The notes: a model not told the origin generated them from the sequence alone. DNA of 64,000 nucleotides from Palsa-504 sp963847965 (GCA_963847965.1 CAWKCG010000001.1:1-64000), one strand, 5' to 3'; shown: positions 50,543 to 59,514, counted from the first letter of the stretch. Numbers and translations are program-made.

Positions 50543-51289
50543 CTAACGTCCTCCCCGCGTCGCCGCTACGGGATCCGCGGCCCAGGCTCGCAGCGTGGGC
50601 AGCAGGTCCTCCGCCGTGGCCCCTGCCGTCGTGGCGGGACCGTCGGCCCGCCCGTACCGGTCAATGTAGCCGCAGCCCGCCCCGATCTCCGCGGCGGGCT
50701 CGATGTCGTTGCGGTAGTGATCGCCGATGGAGAACGCCCGCCACGGCCGTTCCCGCAGGTCGGTGCCGAGGTTCTGCTGCAGCAGCCGGCGCAGGCCGTC
50801 CGGCTTGCCGGCTTCGGCGATGATCACGTCGAAACACGCGGCGATGCCCAGCCGGGCGAGAAAAGGCTGAAGGCCTGTGTAACCACTGTTCGTTAGGAGG
50901 AAAATCCTCGCACCTGTCCGCAGGTCGGCCAGGGTTTGCAGGAGGGGTTCCACCAGCTCGACCTCGCACTCGGGCTTGACCATCCACAGCCGGGAGCGGA
51001 CGAAGGCGAACTCGGTGACGTCGGCCGGGACCGCGTAGCAGCGGGCGGCGAGGCCGACCGCCGCGCCCCAGGGGTCGACCGCCTCGCGGAGCGCCGCCGC
51101 CTCCACGGTGTCCTCGCTGTCGGCCGCCGCGGCTGGACCGGACGCGATGTACCGCTCCATCGCCTTCAGGTAGGCCTCCGCCTGGGCCGGCGCCAGCGTG
51201 TCGGCGATCAGGCCGGCGTAGTGGCGGACCGGCGCGTCGCCACGGTACACGGTGCCGTCGAAGTCGACGACCAGCAGCAGCTGCCTCAC
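50543..51289 (-). CDS. HAD-superfamily hydrolase
   Basis: 248 residues from GTG 51289, overlapping the permease stop (GTGA). DFDGTVYRG is motif I, with the nucleophile Asp; FLLTNSG is motif II; the Lys in EAGKPDGLRR is motif III; SIGDHYRNDIEPA is motif IV. A phosphatase for a sugar phosphate or similar is the likely role, given the operon. Confidence 0.75.
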   Translation of the reverse strand: MRQLLLVVDFDGTVYRGDAPVRHYAGLIADTLAPAQAEAYLKAMERYIASGPAAAADSEDTVEAAALREAVDPWGAAVGLAARCYAVPADVTEFAFVRSRLWMVKPECEVELVEPLLQTLADLRTGARIFLLTNSGYTGLQPFLARLGIAACFDVIIAEAGKPDGLRRLLQQNLGTDLRERPWRAFSIGDHYRNDIEPAAEIGAGCGYIDRYGRADGPATTAGATAEDLLPTLRAWAADPVAATRGGR

Positions 51290-52170
51290 CGGATCGACCC
51301 CGCCGCGGACAGCGCGCCCCGGACGAACTGCCGCTGCAGCACCAGGAAGAAGATGATCAGCGGCAGCGTGGTGAACGTGGCGGCTGCGGCGAGCCCGGGG
51401 ATGTCGGTTCCGTTAGCGCCGGCGAACGAGGACAGGCCCACCTCGATCGGCTGGATCGACTCGCTCCTGGTCATCACCAGCGGCCACAGGAAGCTGTTCC
51501 AGCTGGCGATGAAGACGTTGATCGAGATGATCACCAGCGCCGGGCGTACCGCCGGCACGCCGATGCGCCACAGTATCTGCATCCTTCCCGCGCCGTCCAC
51601 GGTGGCCGCGTCGAGGATCTCCCGGGGCATCGTGAGGAAGAACTGGCGGACCAGGAAGATTCCGAACACGCTCGCGCCCCACGGCACGATCTGGATCCAG
51701 TACGTATCCACCCAGTGGATGTCGGTGGCCAGGACGTAGTCCGGGATGATCAGGACGGTCTGCGGCATCATCAGCACGGACAAGGTGAGGGCCATGAGGG
51801 CCTTGCGGCCGGGGAACCGCAGCACGCCGAAGGCGAAGCCGGCCAGCGTGGAGGTGATCAGGCAGAGGATCACCGTGCAGGACGCGATGAAGACCGTGTT
51901 GAGGAACAGCCGCGGCCAGGGGGCGAGCGCCCAGGCGCGGGACCAGTTCGCCCAGTCCCACTGCGGCAGGAGAATGGGCGGGAAGCTGTCGAACTGGCCC
52001 GGACGGTCGGTCGAGATGACGAACGTCCAGTAGAACGGGAAGACGAACGCCACGCCGATGGCCACGGCGATGATCCGGCGCAGCCACCGCCACGCCCTCT
52101 TGCGTCCGCGTGGGGCTATGCCCCGCTGGCTGGCCGGCCAGCGGGGCATAGCTACGGTACGGACCGTCAC
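51286..52170 (-). CDS. Sugar ABC transporter permease (MalG/CUT1 type)
   Basis: About 294 residues from GTG 52170 or ATG 52149. Six membrane helices are present. RQFFLTMPREILDAATVDGAG is the EAA loop of CUT1 permeases, and the family end QRQFVRGALSAAGSIR is present. The first ~15 codons lie inside a perfect hairpin (52115-52152), so expression of this gene is probably reduced relative to the binding protein. Confidence 0.85.
   Translation of the reverse strand: MTVRTVAMPRWPASQRGIAPRGRKRAWRWLRRIIAVAIGVAFVFPFYWTFVISTDRPGQFDSFPPILLPQWDWANWSRAWALAPWPRLFLNTVFIASCTVILCLITSTLAGFAFGVLRFPGRKALMALTLSVLMMPQTVLIIPDYVLATDIHWVDTYWIQIVPWGASVFGIFLVRQFFLTMPREILDAATVDGAGRMQILWRIGVPAVRPALVIISINVFIASWNSFLWPLVMTRSESIQPIEVGLSSFAGANGTDIPGLAAAATFTTLPLIIFFLVLQRQFVRGALSAAGSIR
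52115..52152. promoter_or_regulatory. Perfect 16-base inverted repeat between binding-protein and permease genes
   Basis: Arms GCTATGCCCCGCTGGC (52115-52130) and its exact reverse complement (52137-52152) with a 6-base loop, starting 15 bases after the binding-protein stop. It has no U-run. It is very stable in RNA, so it likely protects or terminates the upstream message and lowers permease synthesis. Confidence 0.75.
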
Positions 52171-53516
52171 GCGTTGCTCTTCGCGGTGGTGCAGGCGCCC
52201 TGCGCAGTGGACAGGGCCGAGCTGGCGCTCGTGCCGGACAGCGCTGCGGAGATCGCGGTGGACAAGTCGATGCCGCACTGGGTGACCCAGGAGTAGGGCG
52301 GATCGATGATGGCACTGTTGAGCCCGGTGATCGTGGTGCTCACCCACGGGTTCTGCTTCAGGTAGCTGGCCATCGACGGCTCGGTCAGGGCCTGGCTGGT
52401 GACCGGGTAGTAGCCCGTGGCGGACGCCCAGGCGGCCTGCTCGACCGGACCGGACAGGTACTGCAGGAACTTCCAGGCGGCGGCCTTCTGCTCGGTGGTG
52501 GCCGAGGCGAAGACCACCAGGTTCGCGCCGGCCATCTCGTCGGCGCTGCCGGAAGTGCCGGACGGCAGCACGGTGGTGGTCAGCGGGAACTTGCCGCCGA
52601 CGCTCTGCTGCTCGTAGTAATAGCCGGCCGAGGAGGAAAGGTCGACCAGGCCCTTCTTCGCGCCGAGCGCGGTCTCGCCCGGGTAGTCGGTGCCGGTGGC
52701 AAGAGCGCCCTCCTTCTTCAGGTTCACCAGGTACTGGAGCGCGGCGACCACGGCCGGGCTGGTGAACTGCGGGGTTCCGTCGCTGGCGTACACCTGGGTG
52801 CCGTTGGACGCGGCGAGTTCCTCCAGCCACTCCTCACCCGATGTCACGCCCTCGGTCGCGTTACCAGGGTCGATCGTGATGCCGACCACGCCGTTCTTCG
52901 AGGCGGTCTTGAGGTCGGTCGCGAACTGCGTCCACGTGGTGGGCGTGCTGGTGATGCCGTCGGCCTTCAGCAGGTCCGCGTTGTAGAACAGCACCTGCAG
53001 GCTCTTGCTGAACGGCCACATCCAGACCTGGCCGTCCGGGAGCTTGAGGTCGTTCTGCACGCCGGTGTAGAAGGTGGACAGGTCGGTAGCCATGGTGCTG
53101 GCGGCGCCCGGCAGGGAACTGATCGGGACGATCACCTTGCTGGTGGCGAACTTCTCTGCCCAGCTCTCGTAGGCCTGGCCGATCGTCGGGGCTTTGCCCG
53201 CCGCGACCTGCGCGGTCTCCGCGGTGAGCAGCGGGCCGTAGGTCGAGTAGGCGGTGAGGTCGACGGTGATCTTCGGGTTGGCCTTCTCGAACGCGGTGAC
53301 CGCGCTCTGCATCGCGGACTTGAGCGACCCGGCGGCCTCAACCTCGTCGAAGGTGATCGTGACGGGTGTGGTGATCGCGGCCGCGTTAGCCGTGGCCGAG
53401 GAGGAAGTGCTTGTGCTCGAGCTCGACGATCCGCCGCCAGCGCAGGCCGAGGCGGTGAGCACCATGACGGCAGCGGCCGATGCCATGGCCGCTGCTCTTC
53501 TGTAGCGTGAATGCAC
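52167..53516 (-). CDS. Sugar ABC transporter substrate-binding lipoprotein (family 1)
   Basis: 449 residues. The signal ends in the lipobox TASAC with Cys ~25, then a Ser/Thr-rich linker. The body is a CUT1 binding protein: VTAFEKANPKITVDL, VWMWPFSKSLQVLFYNADLL, WKFLQYLSGPVEQAAW. It lies between the two permease genes (MalF-type upstream, MalG-type downstream), a less common order. No ATPase gene is present, so a shared MsiK-type ATPase is expected. Confidence 0.85.
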   Translation of the reverse strand: MHSRYRRAAAMASAAAVMVLTASACAGGGSSSSSTSTSSSATANAAAITTPVTITFDEVEAAGSLKSAMQSAVTAFEKANPKITVDLTAYSTYGPLLTAETAQVAAGKAPTIGQAYESWAEKFATSKVIVPISSLPGAASTMATDLSTFYTGVQNDLKLPDGQVWMWPFSKSLQVLFYNADLLKADGITSTPTTWTQFATDLKTASKNGVVGITIDPGNATEGVTSGEEWLEELAASNGTQVYASDGTPQFTSPAVVAALQYLVNLKKEGALATGTDYPGETALGAKKGLVDLSSSAGYYYEQQSVGGKFPLTTTVLPSGTSGSADEMAGANLVVFASATTEQKAAAWKFLQYLSGPVEQAAWASATGYYPVTSQALTEPSMASYLKQNPWVSTTITGLNSAIIDPPYSWVTQCGIDLSTAISAALSGTSASSALSTAQGACTTAKSNA

Positions 53517-53531
53517 GGCTGACCCTTCTTT

Positions 53532-54509
53532 TCATGAGGTAGCGCTGACGCCCGGGGTTGTTGTACGCCACCGGACGAAGGTGAACAAGACGGTGATCAG
53601 GAACAGGACGACGGCGAGCGCCGCCGCGTAACCGGTGTTCTGGAGAACTTGCGATTCTTCGTAGACCAGATAGCTGAGCGTCGTCGTCGCGTTATTCGGG
53701 CCGCCGCCGCTGAGCTGGTAGAACTGCGTGAAGGACTGCAGGGACAAGATCGTGGTGATGACGATCACGAAAGAGGTCACCGGCCGCAGCTGCGACCAGG
53801 TGATGTACCAGAACTCCTGCCACGGCCCCGCGCCATCGACGCGCGCGGCCTCGCCGTATTCGTCGTTGATGATCGTGAGGCCGCCGAGGAAGATGATCGT
53901 GGTGAAGCCGACCTCATGCCACAGGCTGAACAAGATCACGGCCGGCATCGAGGTCGCCTGCCCCTCGACCCAGGGCGAGGTCGGCAGGTGGAGACTGTGC
54001 AGCAGCCAGTTCGCCAGGCCGAACTGCGGGTTGTATATCCACGCCCAGATGAGCGACGTGGCGATCAGCGGGGTGGCGTTCGGCAGGTAGATAGCCACCC
54101 GAGAGGCGTTCATGATGGTGCCGCCGCGCTGCAGCAGCAGGGCGAGGCACAGCGAGATCGCCGTCCCGGCGATGACCATCGCGCCGGTGAAGTACAGCGA
54201 GTTCCACAGCGTCTGCAGGAAGCCGGGGTCGGTCGCGGTGAGCAGTTCCTTGTAGTTGCCCAGGCCCTTGTAGACCGACAGGCTCGGGTTCAGCACGTTC
54301 CAGTTCCACAGCGACACGTAGAACGTGTAGAACGTCGGAAGGATGATGAAGGCACCGAAGATCAGGACCGCCGGGGCAGAGTAGAGCCAGCCCTTCTTCG
54401 TGTGCCGGAAGTCACGCGCAGGCCCGCGTCCGACTCGCCTAGCTCGCTTGCGTCCTCCTGCCTGTCCAGTGCCGGCTGACCCGGCTGCGCCCGTCGTTGT
54501 CCCGATCAC
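53532..54509 (-). CDS. Sugar ABC transporter permease (MalF/CUT1 type)
   Basis: 325 residues from GTG 54509. A basic N-terminal 40 residues are followed by six helices beginning APAVLIFGAFIILPTFYTFYVSL. The EAA loop is NDEYGEAARVDGAGPWQEFW. Typical first gene of an actinomycete CUT1 operon, preceded by LacI-type palindromes. Confidence 0.85.
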   Translation of the reverse strand: MIGTTTGAAGSAGTGQAGGRKRARRVGRGPARDFRHTKKGWLYSAPAVLIFGAFIILPTFYTFYVSLWNWNVLNPSLSVYKGLGNYKELLTATDPGFLQTLWNSLYFTGAMVIAGTAISLCLALLLQRGGTIMNASRVAIYLPNATPLIATSLIWAWIYNPQFGLANWLLHSLHLPTSPWVEGQATSMPAVILFSLWHEVGFTTIIFLGGLTIINDEYGEAARVDGAGPWQEFWYITWSQLRPVTSFVIVITTILSLQSFTQFYQLSGGGPNNATTTLSYLVYEESQVLQNTGYAAALAVVLFLITVLFTFVRWRTTTPGVSATS

Positions 54510-54516
54510 GAGGGCA

Positions 54517-54531
54517 GTGAAACTGTTTCAC
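54517..54531. promoter_or_regulatory. Palindrome GTGAAAC-T-GTTTCAC, LacI-type operator
   Basis: Perfect 7-base inverted repeat 8 bases before the MalF-type start codon, in a low-GC patch. It has the GAAAC/GTTTC character of LacI/GalR-family sites that control sugar ABC operons in actinomycetes. No LacI gene is in the window. Confidence 0.65.
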
Positions 54532-54552
54532 GTAACGGGAAGGGAATCATGA

Positions 54553-54564
54553 GCTTTCGAAAGC
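54553..54564. promoter_or_regulatory. Second palindrome GCTTTCGAAAGC, LacI-type operator
   Basis: Perfect 12-base palindrome 22 bases upstream of the first, with the central CG pair typical of LacI-family operators. Two sites at about two helical turns would allow cooperative repression. Confidence 0.6.
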
Positions 54565-54796
54565 GTAACAAGATTGCATTGTTATAGAAAAGATGAGATC
54601 CTGAAAGGCTGGGCACTTCGCGTTTATAAGTGCGGACTGATGCCCGTTATTTTGCGTTGCCCGCAGGATCCCCTCCCCCTCCCGACCTCCTCACCTCCGC
54701 CCAGGCGGATGATCCGCCTGCCTGGACATCCCGCTGCCACGGCCCGGGAGGCTTGCTAAACCACGCAAACCATGACACATGGTGCGGGAAACGGGC
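54565..54796. other. Low-GC gene-free stretch between two operons
   Basis: AT-rich around 54565-54655, probably holding the promoter of the sugar-uptake operon (leftward), then a C-rich run. No gene seen. Confidence 0.4.
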
Positions 54797-56608
54797 CTAG
54801 GACTGCCTGGTCCAGGTCTGCGGTACGCAGTCCGTGCACGACTCATTTCCGACCAGGCCGATGCTCGCCGTGTCTCCATTGGAGGAGAGGGTAATGGTGA
54901 TCTGGGCCGTCCCGTTCGGGGGCTGGCACTTACCGGGGCTCCCGCCGTTTTGGGGGTACAGGTCGACGGTGCCCTGGTAGTGCCTGTTGCTGCCGGTCAC
55001 CTTCCCGTCGTTTGGTGCGTCGCATCGCGCGTCGTTCTTGTAGTCCTCAGCCAACGTGTAGGTGTCGGTACCAGACGACGTGAAGGTCCACGTGGTGTTT
55101 GCGTTTTGAGCCCACGTGCCGGCGATCGACGGGGGCCCGGACCCACCGGTCACCGCGATGACCGTGGCGATGGCCCCCACCGCTACCACGCCCGCGGCGA
55201 TGGCGGCTATGGGGTGCTTGGCGAGCGGGCCGCGGCGCAGTGCGTGGCGAGCCCACCCCTGGGCCCGCCCAGGCCCGGTGGTTCCCTGCTGTCCGGCGGT
55301 CACATGGGCGGACCCGGAGCCTGGATGGCTAAGCGGGGACTGGCCGGACTGTCCGAGGTGCTGGAGGTGCTCAACATGCTGAAGGTGCTCCAGGTGCTCG
55401 ACATGCTCTAGATGCTCGACATGCTCGAGGTGCTCCACGTGTTCGAGGTGCTCGACATGCTCTACGTGCCTGAGGTGTTCCAGGTGCCTGGCGTGCGCGG
55501 GGTCCGGAGTCTGGTGCGGGCCGTGGGTGAGATGGACCTGATGCACGGCGTGACCCTGGACGGCGGGCGGCGCACCGGACGGCCACAAGGCGGCCAGCAG
55601 CAGCGCCGCCTCGCCCAGGTGCGACCGGCCGCGTTCCTCCCAGTCCTGGCCGTAGGCGGGCCAGGCCACCTCGCGCAAGGCCCGGACGAAGCTGGCCGCA
55701 TTCGCAGGCCTGTACGCGGGGTCTTTGGCCATCCCGGCGGTGACCAGCGGGCGCAGCGGTTCGGGTACCGGGTCCATCGGCACCGGCACGGACGTATGCA
55801 GGTACAGCAGCTGCTCGGCGGTGTTCCCAGTGAACGGCGGATGCCCGGCCAGGCACTCATAGAAGGTGGCCGTGGCCGCGTACACATCCCCGGCCGGGCT
55901 GGCCGGCCCGCCGCCCCACTGTTCCGGCGGCGCATACGCCCACGTCCCGGCCGGCATCGCCCGGTCCCCCGACCGCGCCGCGATACCGAAATCGGTCAGC
56001 TTACTGGTCCCCGCCCCATCCACCAGCACGTTCTCCGGCTTGTAATCCCGGTGCACTACCCCGCCCGCATGCGCCGCCGCCAGCCCCAGCAACGACCCCT
56101 GCAACACCACCAGCGCCGCCTCCGCGCTGGTCTTGCCCTGATGCGCCAGGATCTCCCGTACCGACGTCCCGTCCACCAGCTCCATCACGATCGCCGCCCC
56201 CAACGGCGACTCCACATACTCATACAACCGGACCACATGCGGGTCATCCAGCGACGCCAGCACCGCCGCCTCCGCCCGGAACAGCTCCGCGAACCGCGGA
56301 TCCGCCACCAGCCGATCCTGATGCACGTACTTAATCGCCACCAAGCTGCCCGACGCATCATGCCGGGCCAGCACCACCTCACCGAACCCGCCCGACCCCA
56401 GCACCCGCACCTCGGAGTACCCCGGAACAACCCACTCCCGCCGCCGAATCTCTTCTCTAGCGTCGCCTGATCCAGGAGCAGGGGCAGAGATGGCGTCGCC
56501 TGATCCGGGAGCAGGGGCAGAGACTGTGGGACCATACCCGGCGGCTTCGGTCGGCGGATGCAGTGGTCCCACTTGGGTCGGCCGGTCCGGCGCAGGGGTG
56601 TATTCCAT
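54797..56608 (-). CDS. Membrane serine/threonine protein kinase with His-Glu repeat linker
   Basis: 603 residues. Kinase domain ~62-310: VLGSGGFGEVVLARH, AIKYV, GGVVHRDYKPENVLVD, LTDFGIAARSG, WAYAPPEQWGGG. The juxtamembrane region contains about 45 residues made almost only of His, Glu, Val and Leu in H-x-E-H steps (374-418), then one membrane helix (~464-487). An external domain of ~115 residues has a lipocalin-like strand pattern (IAGTWAQNANTTWTFTSSG) and three or four cysteines. The N-terminus carries a duplicated SAPAPGSGDA unit. It probably senses an external ligand; the His-rich linker could bind metal. The 3' end is 18 bases from a C-rich intergenic. Confidence 0.85.
   Translation of the reverse strand: MEYTPAPDRPTQVGPLHPPTEAAGYGPTVSAPAPGSGDAISAPAPGSGDAREEIRRREWVVPGYSEVRVLGSGGFGEVVLARHDASGSLVAIKYVHQDRLVADPRFAELFRAEAAVLASLDDPHVVRLYEYVESPLGAAIVMELVDGTSVREILAHQGKTSAEAALVVLQGSLLGLAAAHAGGVVHRDYKPENVLVDGAGTSKLTDFGIAARSGDRAMPAGTWAYAPPEQWGGGPASPAGDVYAATATFYECLAGHPPFTGNTAEQLLYLHTSVPVPMDPVPEPLRPLVTAGMAKDPAYRPANAASFVRALREVAWPAYGQDWEERGRSHLGEAALLLAALWPSGAPPAVQGHAVHQVHLTHGPHQTPDPAHARHLEHLRHVEHVEHLEHVEHLEHVEHLEHVEHLEHLQHVEHLQHLGQSGQSPLSHPGSGSAHVTAGQQGTTGPGRAQGWARHALRRGPLAKHPIAAIAAGVVAVGAIATVIAVTGGSGPPSIAGTWAQNANTTWTFTSSGTDTYTLAEDYKNDARCDAPNDGKVTGSNRHYQGTVDLYPQNGGSPGKCQPPNGTAQITITLSSNGDTASIGLVGNESCTDCVPQTWTRQS
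55355..55489 (-). repeat. 9/18-base tandem array encoding His-Glu-Val/Leu repeats
   Basis: About fifteen 9-base units (GTGCTCGAC/ATGCTCGAG-like on the plus strand) encode H-V-E / H-L-E steps. Units differ by third-base and Val/Leu changes, so it is an old but still regular array, in frame with the kinase. Confidence 0.85.
56459..56521 (-). repeat. Tandem 33-base duplication at the kinase N-terminus
   Basis: Two nearly identical copies encode SAPAPGSGDAI and SAPAPGSGDA ahead of the kinase domain. Flexible tail; recent duplication judging by near identity. Confidence 0.7.
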
Positions 56609-56812
56609 AGTTCCGCTCCGTTCCCAGAGGGCAGTCGCCCGGTTCTTACTGCCTCTACGTACGACACCGTTGTCCCCAACGGTTCAGAAGATCTTCGCCA
56701 AGCCTGGCTTGTCTTCAGCAAAAAGGGATGCGCGACACGTTGAACCGGACGCCGTGTTGCCGTCGTAGCAGTTGGAAGCGGGGTATCAGGGGCTAGCCTC
56801 GAGGAGGACGCG
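56609..56812. other. Divergent intergenic between kinase and anti-sigma gene
   Basis: 204 bases, less GC-rich around 56640-56720, with no gene seen; probably promoters for both directions. Confidence 0.35.
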
Positions 56813-57094
56813 ATGGTCGGGCAGGGCTTCGATGCCCGCCGTGACTATTGCCCTGTCAGTGTCCAGCGGGATGCTGCCGGGTGGGTGCTGGGTGCCCTGG
56901 ATGCCGTCGAGGCCCGTAACTTCGCCGAGCATCTGCTTACCTGCCGGGCCTGTCAGCTGGCCGTTGCCGAGCTGCAGCCAGCCGCACGGGCCTTGCTCGC
57001 CCTGCCGTCGCTACAGCCGCCCGAGCACCTCACGGTGGCCACGCTGGCGAGGGTCCGGCAAGCTGCCAGCCGGTCCCAGCGATCAGCCAGATAG
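56813..57094 (+). CDS. Zinc-finger anti-sigma-like protein
   Basis: 93 residues from ATG 56813 with GAGGAGG just upstream. The ARNFAEHLLTCRACQLAVAEL segment holds the H-x3-C-x2-C zinc motif of ZAS anti-sigma factors. There is no membrane helix, so it would be cytosolic. It lies 233 bases ahead of an ECF sigma gene on the same strand, the likely target. Confidence 0.7.
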   Translation: MVGQGFDARRDYCPVSVQRDAAGWVLGALDAVEARNFAEHLLTCRACQLAVAELQPAARALLALPSLQPPEHLTVATLARVRQAASRSQRSAR

Positions 57095-57327
57095 CGGGAG
57101 CCGTCTCGGGACCATTCACCAGGTGCTCGAGTCGATATCTTAAAAGCCTCGCAAATCGGGACAATTGCCGCCTCGGGGGGAATTGACAAGCCGCGGGCCT
57201 GGTCCCATTCTTGATGTGACGTCCCGCTGGGGGGGATTTGTCCGGCCCGGATGCGGGCTGGGCTGATTTCTGCGCGGATTCCCCTGGCAGGATGCCATTC
57301 AGGGTCGGCGCGCATGGTGGGGGCCTG
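57095..57327. other. Spacer between anti-sigma and sigma genes
   Basis: 233 bases. An open frame continues upstream of the sigma start but shows no protein similarity. It may hold a separate promoter for the sigma gene. Confidence 0.35.
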
Positions 57328-57900
57328 ATGGTGGCGGTGGTCGGTGTCGAAGACCGGCTTGCGCGTGATGATGCCGATTTGGTGGCCCAGATCGCGGCGG
57401 GGGATATCGAGGAGCCGGTGGCGGAACTGTACCGACGGTACGGGCCGCGGCTGTACCGGTTCGGCGTGCAGCTACTCGGCGACCGCGGCCTGGCCGAGGA
57501 ATTGGTGCAGGAATGCTTTGTCAGGCTCTGGCGGACAGCGGGCCGTTTTGACATCAGCCGTGGCACGGTGGCCGCGTACTTGTTCGTCATGGGCCGGAGC
57601 ATCGCGGCTGACCTCCGCAAGCGGCCGTCCTCGCGGCCGATGGCCCCGGTGGACGAGGAGCAGGTGCCGACGCGGCCTGACGACGCGGACCGGATCGTGG
57701 ACTCCCTCGCCGTGCACGACGCCCTGGATTCGCTGAGCGCGGCGCACCGCGAGGTGCTGATGCTGGTGCACGCGGAGGGGCTGACTCAGACGCAGATCGC
57801 CGAGCGGCTGGGTGTGCCGCTGGGCACGGTAAAGACCCGCATGTTCCACGGGCTGCGAGCGCTGAAGGCTGCCCTGGCCGCGCGAGGTTACGACGGTTGA
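57328..57900 (+). CDS. ECF-type RNA polymerase sigma factor (SigK-like)
   Basis: 190 residues from ATG 57328. Region 2 is VAELYRRYGPRLYRFGVQLLGDRGLAEELVQECFVRLWR, then TVAAYLFVMGRSIAADLRKR. Region 4 is LSAAHREVLMLVHAEGLTQTQIAERLGVPLGTVKTRMFHGLRALK. Of the SigK/RpoE-like ECF group that is typically held by a small zinc anti-sigma, here the upstream gene. Confidence 0.8.
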   Translation: MVAVVGVEDRLARDDADLVAQIAAGDIEEPVAELYRRYGPRLYRFGVQLLGDRGLAEELVQECFVRLWRTAGRFDISRGTVAAYLFVMGRSIAADLRKRPSSRPMAPVDEEQVPTRPDDADRIVDSLAVHDALDSLSAAHREVLMLVHAEGLTQTQIAERLGVPLGTVKTRMFHGLRALKAALAARGYDG

Positions 57901-57942
57901 TCCGGATACTTTCGGCGTGGCCGGACACCCGCGTGAGGGCGC

Positions 57943-59514
57943 TTAGCTTTCCAGCTTCACCGTGTCCGACTGGCCGAGCACATGGCCGCTCGCGTCGTTG
58001 GCCGTCACGGCGAAATACGGTCCGCCGGAATTCACCGTGATCATCGTCTCGAAGCCGGCGCGCCGCTGCGACCCGGCCTCCCGCAACTGGGTCGCCGTGC
58101 GGCAGGCCAGCACCGTCCAGCTGCTCAGCTCGGTCGCCCCGTTCCAGCTGGCGTACACGGCCGAGCCGCCGGCCGGATTCACCCGGGCGGCGACCGCGGG
58201 CTTGTCGGTGGGGTGGCCGGTCCAGCCTGCGGTGAACGCGCGGTACGACTGGTCTCCGACCGGGAACTGGCCGTCGAGCAGCAGCGTCCCGTCTTCGGCG
58301 AACTCGGTGAAGTACGGCAGGTTGCCCCAGCCGACCAGCACCCGGCCGCCGGCGAGCAGCTGCATGCTGCCCTGGTTGGCGGCCAGCAGCTTGGCCGGAT
58401 GGGTGTAACTGCGGCTCAGCGTCGCCCGCATGGCGGAGGTGTCCAGGTCGAGCAGGACGGCGCGGGACTGCGGCTCCTTCTGCGGTGTCGCGGCGTCGTC
58501 GAACAGGGACAGGCTCTGCGCCCCGTGCGGGCGGGCGTGGTGCTGCCACCAGAACGTGGCGCCCGGGCCCATCTGGAAGCTTGACCGCCTTCCGCCGAGC
58601 CGCCAGAGCAGCTCGCCGCTCTGCCGGTCGATCTTGTAGACGGTGCACGTATTGCGCGCGGAGATGATCAGGTTCCCGTCGGGCGCCACCGCGATCGAGT
58701 TGATGTGGAAGTAGTCGAACGGCTTCTGCTCGGTTCCGCCGGAGAACGCGGCGTAGGTGTCGGTGACCGGGACGTAATCCAGGCTGTTCCATTCGAACAG
58801 GACCGCGCCGGAGGCGATGTCGATCTCCAGGACCGCGCCGGTCAGCGCCGTCCCGCTGGCCGGGCCGCCGAGCGCGGACAGGTCGGCGGGCCTGGCCCGG
58901 ACCGCCGTGATCAGCGCCGTATCCTGCGGGCTGATGACGAACTCGTGCAGGTCGGCCGATATGCCGTCGCCCCCGCTGATGGTGGCTATGGTGGCGTAGG
59001 AGCTGTCCGCGATCACCGCCGTGCCGTAGCCGACGCCCAGGTCCACCCGTCCTTCCCACCAGGTGAGCACCGGCTGCCCCTGGTAGGTCTGCGTCTGGAG
59101 GTCCACCCGGGCCATGCCCTGGTCCGCGGGGAAGCCGGAGTTCGGGGAAAACCAGACCAGGTCGCCGTACCGGTCCAGGATCATCAGGCCTGGCTGGCCG
59201 GGCCCAGTGAGGGGATAGCCGGCCGGGGCCAGGATGAAATACGGCGGATCACCGGCTTCCGGACCGCTGTGGCGGGAGACGGTGATGGCCGGCGGGGTCA
59301 GGTCGGGACGGGTCACGAAGTGCAGCACGCCGCGGCTGTCGTCCGGCGTCACGGCCGGGGTGGTCGTGCTCGCCCGGGTCCTCGCCATGGCCGCCGACGC
59401 GGGGTGCGGCCAGGCGTACCCGCCGATGCCCGCCAGCGTCAGCCCGGCCGTGCCCATGACGGTTACCCCGCCGTACCGCATGATGTCCCGGCGGGTCAGT
59501 CCGTCGCGCTTCAT
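57943..59514 (-). CDS. Secreted arylsulfotransferase (ASST) family protein
   Basis: 523 residues from ATG 59514, chosen because GGAGGT lies 7 bases ahead. The Tat signal is TRRDIMRYGGVTVMG, with an Ala-rich h-region. The beta-propeller body has DLHEFVISPQDTALI, DYFHINSIAVAPDGNLIISARNTCTVYKID and WWQHHARP, matching ASST, which moves sulfate between aryl esters outside the cytoplasm through a catalytic His. No DsbA/DsbL partner is seen. Many actinomycete members have unknown substrates. Confidence 0.8.
   Translation of the reverse strand: MKRDGLTRRDIMRYGGVTVMGTAGLTLAGIGGYAWPHPASAAMARTRASTTTPAVTPDDSRGVLHFVTRPDLTPPAITVSRHSGPEAGDPPYFILAPAGYPLTGPGQPGLMILDRYGDLVWFSPNSGFPADQGMARVDLQTQTYQGQPVLTWWEGRVDLGVGYGTAVIADSSYATIATISGGDGISADLHEFVISPQDTALITAVRARPADLSALGGPASGTALTGAVLEIDIASGAVLFEWNSLDYVPVTDTYAAFSGGTEQKPFDYFHINSIAVAPDGNLIISARNTCTVYKIDRQSGELLWRLGGRRSSFQMGPGATFWWQHHARPHGAQSLSLFDDAATPQKEPQSRAVLLDLDTSAMRATLSRSYTHPAKLLAANQGSMQLLAGGRVLVGWGNLPYFTEFAEDGTLLLDGQFPVGDQSYRAFTAGWTGHPTDKPAVAARVNPAGGSAVYASWNGATELSSWTVLACRTATQLREAGSQRRAGFETMITVNSGGPYFAVTANDASGHVLGQSDTVKLES

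Noticed and set aside
52115..52152. Insertion-sequence terminal repeats
   Set aside because: The arms are only 6 bases apart with no room for an element; it is a hairpin.
55355..55489. CRISPR array or tRNA-like repeat
   Set aside because: Units are 9 bases without spacers and in frame inside a kinase; no cas genes in the window.
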